Assembly: GCA_012274445.1 (NCBI GenBank)
Contig: JAAROD010000093.1
Coordinates: 1,054,001-1,118,000, forward strand
Direction: 5' to 3'
Length of the DNA stretch: 64,000 nt
DNA from: Sclerotiophoma versabilis
Lineage: Eukaryota; Ascomycota; Dothideomycetes; Pleosporales; Didymellaceae
Part shown: positions 55,689 to 64,000 of the stretch, in pieces
How the letters are laid out: every line of letters begins with the position of its first letter
Numbering within the stretch: position 1 is the stretch's first letter
Notes under the pieces: model-generated
Told to the model about the DNA's origin: nothing
Seen by the model: the letters and a program-made list of their open reading frames with translations, nothing else
The model's database searches: none
Program-made: the position numbers and the translations under genes

Positions 55689-57303
55689 TGGGCGATCAGG
55701 TCAGAGGCCGCTGCAGTCGAGCACGAGCAAACAGTCGGGGCGTGGACAGGCAAGCGAGGGATGGATTTTGATGCAGTGCCGACAAATCTCACGACGGCCA
55801 GGCAGGCTTGGCGCGATGCACCAACTTAATACGTGCTGCACCAGAGCGTTTGTGTCGGAAGTGCAGAAATTGATGATCTGTTCTATGCCTTTTTGGGTAT
55901 TTCACGATAGACTGCACGCTCATCTGCCCCGAGGTTGGCTTGCCACGACGCAGTGTAACTTTGCCGAGAGATGGTCCGTGTGGAATAATGGACTGCATGC
56001 ACGCCGAGGTGATTAGGTGATGAGGTGAAGGGGTGTGGTCAACAACGATGGCGGGGGTGCTGATTGACTGATTGGGAAGCAGCAAGAGGCCGCCATCGAG
56101 CTTGTGTGTGGAAAATCTGGGGAAGGGGCAGGCAGTGAAGAGGGTCCAAGGGGTGCATGTTCAGCAGCGTGCAGGGGCTTCTTGGAGCGTCGCACGTCGC
56201 GAGATGGGGCTTCATAGCTGCGGCGCCTTAGCTCGCTTTTTCGCTGCTCTTATCGCGGCTGGTTTTTAATTTCTGTGACGAGCACTTCGTGCAGCGCAAG
56301 TGCGTCTCCGGCGAAGCACCTATCCCTGGGCCGAGTGCAGGACCAGGACAGCTGCAGGGCTCTCAACAGCGCCAGGCACCTGGTGCTGCGCGCGTCTCTG
56401 ATGAGTGGCGTGCATCGCGAGGTTTGCTCTTATCGCACCGGGCAGTGAGCAGTGAGCAGTGGGCAGTGAGCAGCGAGCAGCGGACCGCCGCTCTCCCCTC
56501 TCGGTGCGGGCGCCACCAGAGTTGTGTTGAGCGCTGGGTAGCTCCAGCCAATGCAGCGCTCCCGAGCTAGTGCTGCATGCACCAGGAAGGCAGCCATGCC
56601 GGAGCGAGGTTGGCGGCATGTATGTGATTTCAGCCCCGGTCTGTCTGCTGCTGCGAAGGGTGGTCAGAAAGCAGCGGGCCCAAACAAGTACATGAGGCAG
56701 GCCGGGCTGCTCAAAAGTTGCGCGGCGGCCGCGCATCCATATCCGCTCTGTCCAGCACCTGTTCTTTGACTGCTCGCTGTCCGCCGTGCACAGCGTCCAA
56801 CCCTCGCGCCCCGTGCCACTGCGTACCGTGGCGGGCGTTGTTGCTGTCCGATTGTGGGCCTTTGTTGTTGCTGCTGGCCGCCAGCTCGCAGCCCCACCAC
56901 GCCCATATCGTTCGTTCTAACTCGTTCGTGCCAGCTGCAGCACCACTTTTCCGGGCCCTCGTCATATTACTGCCTTATCTGGACGCTTTAGGGCGATCGT
57001 GTCTCTCAACCACCCCATCCCAGCCGTGCAGCCAAGAGTCGTCGACCTCCCGCCGTTTTGCAGCAGACCACCACCGACGCCGTCCTCGACACGCACACGA
57101 CGCACGACGCACCACGATACCGCCGCCCGCCCGCGCCGCCACCGCCTCCACCGTGCAGCGAACTCCTGGACCTGTTGCGAGCGCAGGATGACACACCCGT
57201 CGACACGGCGACCAGCGAATAATTTCTGAACCACCGCCCGCCCTCCGACCCTGACATGGTTGCACTGCGCGGCTGAACTGAGACGACTGAGCGCTCGCTC
57301 GCC
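55689..57303. promoter_or_regulatory. Divergent region, GPI10 and CaMKK gene
   Basis: 1.6 kb between divergent genes. The plus-strand half (56700-57300) is C-rich and likely promoter plus long leader for the kinase. A gcagtga repeat lies at 56441-56482. No coding frame in it is convincing. Confidence 0.5.
56441..56482. repeat. GCAGTGA short tandem repeat
   Basis: Six imperfect 7-bp units of gcagtga/gcagcga type in about 42 bp, upstream of the kinase gene. Confidence 0.85.
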
Positions 57304-60300
57304 ATGACTGGCCCGGCCCTGACAGCGGGGGAGCAGTGCTCCATGGCCGACACCGCGCCCGCCCACTCGACGCCGCTCAACGCCCACGGCGAGGCAGACC
57401 ATGGCCAAGTGACTCCCAGCCAGCCGCTCGACGAGGCCGACAGCACGCCGCGCTCCGAGGCCCCCTCGGACGCCGCCGCCGCAAACGCTGGTCTGCAGCA
57501 CGCCGTCGACGACAGCGAGCCCAGCTACTTTTCACCCCAGCCCCGCCGCACCTACTCGTCCACCATCACACGCAGCACGCCCGCCTCGAGCGAGCCTTCG
57601 CCTGCCTCGAGTGCAAACGCGTCGACCACCTCTGTCAACCACGTCGCAGGCACGCCGCTAGGAGACGCCTTTGGACCCTCGCTGCACCCCCTCAACCGCC
57701 CCGCCTACGAGCGCGACCTCTCGAGCATATCCAACGCCAGCAACGTCACCGTCCGCGCCAATCCCACCGCCCTCTTCCACCACTTCGACGCAGGGCCTGC
57801 TGTCCCTCAGCAGCGTGATGGTCCGGTCTACCCCAACCAGTCCTACGCTGCCCTGCAGTTCCAGCAATACCCCACCCCCTATGCTCCGCCCATCCAGCGC
57901 GCCCGCAGCTCACACCCTGCACACTTCTCTGCCAACTCCGTGTCTGCCATTCCTTCCTTTGGCGCCTCGAATGTCCACTACCGCGATATCATGGAGTCTG
58001 CCCCGCGCACCGCCGGCAACTCCCCCGTCAGCAGTCCTGGCCTCTTCGACCCCACTCGACGCATCCCATCTGGCTCGAGGGAGCCGACCGACGGCCTCTA
58101 CGCTAGCCCTTGGCTCCACCACACTCACAGACAAGCCCCGAAGGAGAGCCACATCGCTGACGTAACTCACGACCCCGTCTCCGGCCGCAAGGTTGTCAAC
58201 CAGTACGAGATCATCGATGAGCTTGGACGCGGCGTGCACGGCAAGGTCAAGCTGGGAAAGGACTTGGACTCGGGCAAGTACGTGGCCATCAAGATTGTGG
58301 ACCGCTATTCCAAGCGTCGACGTCTGGGCAAGAACACAAGCCACGAGGACAAGATCAAGCGCGAGATTGCCATTCTCAAGAAGGCTCGACACCCCAACAT
58401 CGTCAGCCTCCTCGAAGTCATAGACGACCCGGCTAAGAAAAAGGTCTACATAGTCCTCGAGCACGTCGAGCTTGGCGAGGTAAAGTGGAGGACTGAAGGC
58501 GCTCCAGAAGTCACCCTGGTCGAATGGCGCCGCTTCCAGCGAGAATCTGGGGGCATCTTCGACGACGACAGAGCAGCACGGGAAGACGAACGCATCATAA
58601 GGAAAGCCCATCAGAAGCTCGCCCGACAACGCCGCCGTGAAGCAAGGGAAGCCCAACTTCGCCGCCAAACCGTCACCGGCAACGAGCCCTGGAGTTTCGA
58701 ATTCGGAGGTGATTCTGATGACGACGTCTACTCTGAGGCAGGTCGAAGCTCTCGAGCCTCGAATCGTGAGGAACGTCCCCACAGCCGCGTTCAATTCCAC
58801 GAACGGCAAGAACCCTCCTCTCATACCGATGGTACCATGGAAACGGCATTTCGCACATCTATGCACGCCCCTGGACCTAACAAGGGCGAAGAGGAAATTG
58901 CCACTGGTCTTGAAGGTACCATGTACGGCCCATACGATACCGAGTTTGTCCGTGGCCGCACCCCTAGTGTGGCCGACAGCAGCTCCTCTCATCCCGACGG
59001 CGAACATGAAGAGGTACCAGAGCACTTCCGCTATGTGCCACTTATGACGATCCAGAGCGCTTGGGAAGCTTTCAAAGATACCGTTTTGGGTCTCGAGTAC
59101 CTACACTACCAGAACGTCATTCACCGCGATATCAAACCTGCCAACCTTCTCGTTACCAAAGAGCACCGTATCAAGATTTCCGATTTTGGTGTCTCTTACC
59201 TCGGACGCCAGAAGACTGACGAGGGTTTTGGAGACCAGTCAGAGAATGAGATCCAGGAGGAGGACGAAGCCATCGAGTTGGCGAAGACTGTAGGCACACC
59301 AGCATTTTACGCACCCGAACTCTGTCGTACCGACTTTAGTGCTGAGACTCCTCACATTGATGGGGGCATTGACGTCTGGGCTCTTGGAATCACACTGTAT
59401 TGCCTGATCTACGGTCGAGTCCCTTTCCATGAAAATAATCCCTTTGCTTTGATGAAGGCCATCAGCGAAGACGAGCCTTACATATCACGATACAGACTGA
59501 AGCCCGTCTCTGAGCGCGCAAACTCCAGGCCGAACTCACATGGGCGCAACATGCAGCCAATCGCGAACGCCAGGAGGGCTCCGCATGACGTGGATTATGA
59601 GGAGATCGACGATAACCTCCGTGATCTGCTGAAGCGCCTGCTTGTGAAGGACTCCCAGCACCGCATCACCATACACGAGATAAAGAGGCACCCGTGGCTT
59701 CTTCAGGGCATCAACAACTACACTTCTTGGATGGAAGAGACAGATCCCAATCGTTCCTCGCAAGGCCGCAAGATCGAGATCACCAACGATGATTTGGAGA
59801 GGGCTGTCGTTCCTGTTGGCTTCGTTGAGCGTGTGCGGTCAGCTGCAAAGAAAGCTACGGATTATGTCACAAAAAGCTTTACGAGAGGTGGTTCCAGCTC
59901 ACGTCGTCGCGCGCAGAGCTCTGCACACGACCTGCCTCCCAGTATGAGCACCACCTCTTCCAGTAGTACTATCAGCCAGGACGCACGACGAGGTAGCGTA
60001 GCACCGAATGCTATTCTGGACATGCTAGGCAGATCACGCGAATCTGAGCATCCTTTATCTCACAGTGTCACCGCAAGCCCTGAAGCGAAGGAGCGAGCTA
60101 AGTACTTCGACAGCCCTGACTCTCGGAGAGCATCGCCTATGCAAAGCGTGGAGACCCACCGACCAGCTTTGCAAGATCGATCTGTCTCTTCTGTATACAC
60201 CATACGAAAAACCGATCTAGAACCCCGGCCTACGTCACCAATGATTCCTTCAGCACTACCTGGCACTCCGACCGCCTTGGACACACCTACTGGATCGCAT

Positions 60301-61509
60301 TTGAGCGGTTTGTTTGGAGGCCTCCCACGCAGAGTTGTCAACAGCATGAAGAGCAGAGACAAACTCAGACTTCCTCGAGAGCACGCGCGGAAGAAGTCGA
60401 TTGACAAGTCGATTGACAGGCTCATGGTTGGCGAACAAGATCCCCATGGCGTTCCAAGCCTCGCAATAAGCACGACCAATGCGTCCGGTCATGTTCGTCA
60501 GCCAGATCTGAAAGAGCTGTCACCCGTTGCCCGCAGTCGATCGCCTAGCTATTCCGATGCACACTCCGTTGAACCCCTTGACTCATCACCACGGCAGTCA
60601 TCTGTCTCATCCCTGTCGTCTCGCCTAGCTGGAAGGTGGGCGGCTGCAAATGAGCTTGAGGTCGGTCCTACCCTGGACATCCCTCCTGGCTCTTGGAAGT
60701 CACAGACGTCTTCTCGATCTGCCCATACTGCAAACTCTCAATGGCTTTCAAGTGCTTACGAAACATCGGATGAGAGGTTCAACCGTGCCAAGGATGAGTT
60801 CATTCGCCGCAGAGTACGAGAAGAGAACATGGGTCGCGAGCGATCGACATCTATGACACGACGGCCCGAGTCGGCACTCGACCAAACTGCCTGCCCTCCC
60901 AGCCCGGATGACGAGACGTTCAATCAACGCCAGAAGGCTGAAGTCAATCAGCACCAGAAGGTCGAGGAGTACCTAGGTACACATCACGCAGAGTCTTCCG
61001 AGAATAGTCCTGTCGGTGGACAGGAGCGAGGCTTGGCCTTCTGTTCTTCTGAAGAGCAGTTTACGCCCATGTCGCAATCGACCTCGAACCCCTCAATTCC
61101 CTCTGTCGCATCTGCCAGCTCCTCAGTGCCCGACGACTGCGCGCCTCTGGATCGGTTTGCGAACATGCTACCCACAGCACCCGTGGATTCGATTCCACAC
61201 AGCCAGTTCGGTGCTCCTGTTGATGACTCTGCCGGCTATGATGGCGATCACGCTGTTGATAGCGATGAAGAAGATAGCAGCGACGACGATGGCGGCCTCT
61301 TTATGGGTAAGAAGAAGCCAGCGCCCAAACCTCGACGAAGCAATTCGGTTTCAAATGCTGAGCTGGCTCGCTCCAATGTTTCCAAAGAAGTCATCAGTAG
61401 TCGACGCTCAGCTCGTAGCGGTAGCAACGGCACTGTCAAGAAAATTCCTCCGCCTGGTGCGGCGGAGATCCCGGCTACTACCTCCGCCGAACAAACCCCC
61501 GAAGCATGA
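57304..61509 (+). CDS. CaMKK-type serine/threonine kinase (Ssp1/Sak1 group)
   Basis: One uninterrupted frame of 1401 residues; a second ATG follows at residue 14. Residues about 1-290 are Ser/Pro/Ala-rich. The kinase domain starts with NQYEIIDELGRGVHGKVKLG near 297 and has the ATP lysine in YVAIKIVDRYS, HRDIKPANLL near 606, the activation segment ISDFGVSYLG ... VGTPAFYAPELC, and ends near 800 (RHPWLLQGINN). Between the hinge (VYIVLEHVELGEVKW) and the helix before HRD there is a charged insert of about 170 residues, as in S. pombe Ssp1-like kinases. The 600-residue C-terminal tail is disordered. Orthologues activate Snf1/AMPK-type and CaMK kinases, controlling energy and stress responses. It may be the longest intron-free frame here because it is a single exon. 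Confidence 0.92.
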   Translation: MTGPALTAGEQCSMADTAPAHSTPLNAHGEADHGQVTPSQPLDEADSTPRSEAPSDAAAANAGLQHAVDDSEPSYFSPQPRRTYSSTITRSTPASSEPSPASSANASTTSVNHVAGTPLGDAFGPSLHPLNRPAYERDLSSISNASNVTVRANPTALFHHFDAGPAVPQQRDGPVYPNQSYAALQFQQYPTPYAPPIQRARSSHPAHFSANSVSAIPSFGASNVHYRDIMESAPRTAGNSPVSSPGLFDPTRRIPSGSREPTDGLYASPWLHHTHRQAPKESHIADVTHDPVSGRKVVNQYEIIDELGRGVHGKVKLGKDLDSGKYVAIKIVDRYSKRRRLGKNTSHEDKIKREIAILKKARHPNIVSLLEVIDDPAKKKVYIVLEHVELGEVKWRTEGAPEVTLVEWRRFQRESGGIFDDDRAAREDERIIRKAHQKLARQRRREAREAQLRRQTVTGNEPWSFEFGGDSDDDVYSEAGRSSRASNREERPHSRVQFHERQEPSSHTDGTMETAFRTSMHAPGPNKGEEEIATGLEGTMYGPYDTEFVRGRTPSVADSSSSHPDGEHEEVPEHFRYVPLMTIQSAWEAFKDTVLGLEYLHYQNVIHRDIKPANLLVTKEHRIKISDFGVSYLGRQKTDEGFGDQSENEIQEEDEAIELAKTVGTPAFYAPELCRTDFSAETPHIDGGIDVWALGITLYCLIYGRVPFHENNPFALMKAISEDEPYISRYRLKPVSERANSRPNSHGRNMQPIANARRAPHDVDYEEIDDNLRDLLKRLLVKDSQHRITIHEIKRHPWLLQGINNYTSWMEETDPNRSSQGRKIEITNDDLERAVVPVGFVERVRSAAKKATDYVTKSFTRGGSSSRRRAQSSAHDLPPSMSTTSSSSTISQDARRGSVAPNAILDMLGRSRESEHPLSHSVTASPEAKERAKYFDSPDSRRASPMQSVETHRPALQDRSVSSVYTIRKTDLEPRPTSPMIPSALPGTPTALDTPTGSHLSGLFGGLPRRVVNSMKSRDKLRLPREHARKKSIDKSIDRLMVGEQDPHGVPSLAISTTNASGHVRQPDLKELSPVARSRSPSYSDAHSVEPLDSSPRQSSVSSLSSRLAGRWAAANELEVGPTLDIPPGSWKSQTSSRSAHTANSQWLSSAYETSDERFNRAKDEFIRRRVREENMGRERSTSMTRRPESALDQTACPPSPDDETFNQRQKAEVNQHQKVEEYLGTHHAESSENSPVGGQERGLAFCSSEEQFTPMSQSTSNPSIPSVASASSSVPDDCAPLDRFANMLPTAPVDSIPHSQFGAPVDDSAGYDGDHAVDSDEEDSSDDDGGLFMGKKKPAPKPRRSNSVSNAELARSNVSKEVISSRRSARSGSNGTVKKIPPPGAAEIPATTSAEQTPEA

Positions 61510-64000
61510 GCACCTCAACACTTTGCACACAACATCACATCGTTCTATGTACGATACTGCATATCTCGGGCGTACTCCAGCACACATAACATTTAGGGAT
61601 ACCCATTGTTCTTCAATGTACAAATACAGCAACAACACATCACATATTAAACCTCATGGACTGGCGCGCGGCGTTGTACCACAAAACTTTGATCATAGCG
61701 GCGTTCTCTCAACTATCTCTTTGGGCCTAGGCCATTACACTTCTGTAACTATCGAGACCTTTTTCTACTTTTACGTTTTGCATGGCACGGAGCACGTTGG
61801 AAGGGTCAGATATACGTTTAGTCGACGAGGCGGGAAGTATGACTGACGAAGGGACGAAGGGATGAGATATCTTTTTTTTTTCGTAATTTGCGGCTTCTCG
61901 ATGCAAAGTGTTTGCATCGCATACTAGGGTTTGCGCCGGGTTTGGCTTGTTTAAACAAGGGATTTGCATGATAGACCACTCTTCTCTGTGTATCAACGTA
62001 GTGACCCCTCGTGTGAGGCGTGCACGGATACGGGATGGCAGACTGATAGTAATCCATGAGCTCGAGCTCGATTGTACCAACTACGCCTGTCTCCACAGCT
62101 CCCCAACGTGACACCTTCATCGTCTCACCAACAACCGCGACTCTTCTTGACTACATCAACGCCCTAAAAGCGTACATGTCACGAGTCTCTATATTCCTCG
62201 AACAAGTCTGACGACAAGTGCCGCCCTCTCCTTCACACCATAACGCATCCCATCGGACCACTTCTCACTCCACCTCATCTTCGCATCAAAATAACCGGCC
62301 TGGCGCATATCGAAACTCAACATGGCCTCTTTGAGCTCCACGCATTCAGCCCTAAAGCAACCCGCAACCCTCCGCATCGATCGCCCGAACCCCGACCTTC
62401 GCCACGCACCGATCGGTGTGATTCGACCGCAGTGCGCATCCAGGGTCCAACACACGGTCCTCGCAGCTCCACGCATCAGCTTTAAGGCATCTCACATGCA
62501 TAATAAACGTGCATGGGGCCTGCTATTCGACCGTCATTTATCTTCACTCCTCGCGTCGCAACGCAAGTGCTTAATCAGTCATGAACTAAGCTGCAGCTTT
62601 TTTTTTTTTGTGCTGGCGACGCCAAATGCAGGGTGAGGCATACGCTGTGCACGTCATTTATCCGGATAATGCGTATGCAGGCACATGCAAGGAGGGATGC
62701 GAGGGTCCTCTGTGGTTGTCGCGGCCGATGCGTGTCGAGCATGGTTGAGGATGACGGTCAGATTGACATTATCGGTGTCTAAGGCGCGTGGCGCGCGAGG
62801 TGTGCGTATGCTGGGAGAGAGCGGAAAGGGAGGAGATCGAGAGACTTGCTGGTCTTGGAGATTGAGAGACGGTATAACTCGGATGTGAGCCAAACGTGTG
62901 GGTTACGACGCGACTTGGCTTTGCTGTCAATGGCTGCACGGTGGCCGGCTTGGTGACTCCAAGACTACAATGGGAATGTTCTTTGAAGCTTCTTGGGCAG
63001 CAGAGCATTCGGTGAATCTACTAGTCAGACTGTGTGCTTTGTCTTTTCACATGCCCAGCGTGTCAAGAGGGAATGTCGCCGCGCTGCAGTCGATGAGATG
63101 GATGTATGTAGTTATGCAGGTTAACGAAAGCTCAGGATAACAAACGTGAGAGATCCATCGGTTCAAGATCCTTGCATTGTCCTGGAAGTTTTGCCTTGCG
63201 CTTGCTTTTCTTGACAACCTGCAAGTGTATATGAAGCACCATCTCATGACGGTACTGCAACTTCCTATCAACGACCATGTCGCATGACACTATCTGTTGT
63301 GACAATGCATGAGGGTGAACCTGGCACTGGCAGAAGATTTTGGTTACGCGATGGGATCAACGTTCAGGCCGCCGTTAATGTTCAACACTGACGTGCTTCC
63401 CGTTTGGTACGGATGAGGAACAGTGACAGGTTCGTGAATACTCCTGGATCTAACGTGACAGCTTCGAGTTCACAATCTGTACTGGTGCATGATTGTAGCG
63501 GAGAGATATGATATGGTAGGACGCACACTGACATGTGATCTGCGAGCCACGGTACCAGTGCTAGAATATCACGCACTAGAGGGATTCGCTGTAATCGGGC
63601 CAAATTCATGGGACAGCACTGTACTGTAGTACTTGGCTGCTGCCTCGATCCCGACGACGTAGCAGTTGGAAGGAGTCTCGGTGTGTTTAGGTTTTACAGG
63701 CTATCGCTTCTGGTATTTTAGAGGGCACAGATTGGAGGCGGTGAGATTTGACCCATCTTCGCACATTCATTCGTGTTGGTGTTTACATGTCTGAGATGTT
63801 ACTATCGGTCCTTGTTGTCCTGCTGCAATTTTGCACATGACCTCAGAGTAGCTCCCGTCACTGTGTCAGACAGACTGTGCTCTCGTATCAAGGTAACGGA
63901 GTATCGTCATTCTGCTGTAGTGATACTGTCATTCGACGTTTGTGGGCCTTAGCTTCGGCAAAGAATGGGATGCGGAATGAGCTGTATGAAGGGGTTTTGG
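61510..64000. other. Intergenic region at the right edge
   Basis: No supportable gene. There are T runs at about 61869-61880 and 62598-62611. A 95-codon minus frame (62476-62189) has some protein-like residues (ELKEAMLSFDMRQAGYFDA) but no recognised domain or supporting exon. The rest has only short frames. Confidence 0.5.

Noticed and set aside
57910..59025. 371-codon ORF antisense to the kinase gene
   Set aside because: It mirrors the third-position bias of the GC-rich kinase frame and has no recognisable domain.

Overview
This window is nuclear DNA from a filamentous ascomycete (Pezizomycotina). My impression is Dothideomycetes, but nothing in the sequence proves the class. The evidence is short spliceosomal introns (mostly 45-80 nt, GTRNGT donors, CTNAC-like branch points), genes that are single-exon or have 2-5 exons, no operons, and fungal families such as CHL4, VTC1, Psf2, DUF3984, ssp1-type CaMKK, Zn(II)2Cys6 and CYS-3/MetR regulators. 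Most spliced models were built by hand and keep frame across every junction.

Layout. 1-4.3 kb: the 3' part of an AT-hook/zf-4CXXC_R1 chromatin gene, a helix-hairpin-helix (DNA-glycosylase-like) gene and a weak hypothetical gene. 6.9-10.6 kb: kinetochore CHL4/CENP-N (minus) and a CYS-3/MetR bZIP gene (plus) with an unusually long first intron. 12.5-14.1 kb: a divergent pair, Tctex-1 dynein light chain and VTC1. 14.5-15.5 kb: a decayed MFS transporter. 16.1-18.7 kb: a homeodomain plus C2H2 zinc-finger regulator. 19.7-23.1 kb: small lineage-type genes and an AT-rich, RIP-like island. 23.8-26.7 kb: ALG10 and PSF2 from one 182-bp divergent promoter. 26.7-35.5 kb: a gene-poor block with a 158-bp tandem repeat and a second AT-rich patch. 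35.5-42.1 kb: a CDC25-type RasGEF, a rhodanese and a secreted intradiol dioxygenase. 44.2-50.5 kb: an alpha/beta-barrel protein, a Zn(II)2Cys6 regulator followed by a perfect 22-bp hairpin, a small membrane protein and a SIW14 phosphatase. 52.2-61.5 kb: a DUF3984 gene, GPI10 and a large CaMKK-type kinase. The last 2.5 kb show no convincing gene.

Most genes are housekeeping genes without an evident common pathway: chromosome biology (CHL4, PSF2, zf-4CXXC), ER glycan and GPI assembly (ALG10, GPI10), polyphosphate and inositol pyrophosphate (VTC1, SIW14), and signalling (RasGEF, CaMKK). I see no biosynthetic cluster, intact transposon, CRISPR array or tRNA. The observations I rate highest are a possible second start inside the bZIP intron giving a shortened factor, the perfect hairpin at 47.5 kb, AT-hook motifs inside the CHL4 protein, the homeodomain/zinc-finger architecture, and the diverged tandem repeat in the gene-poor block.
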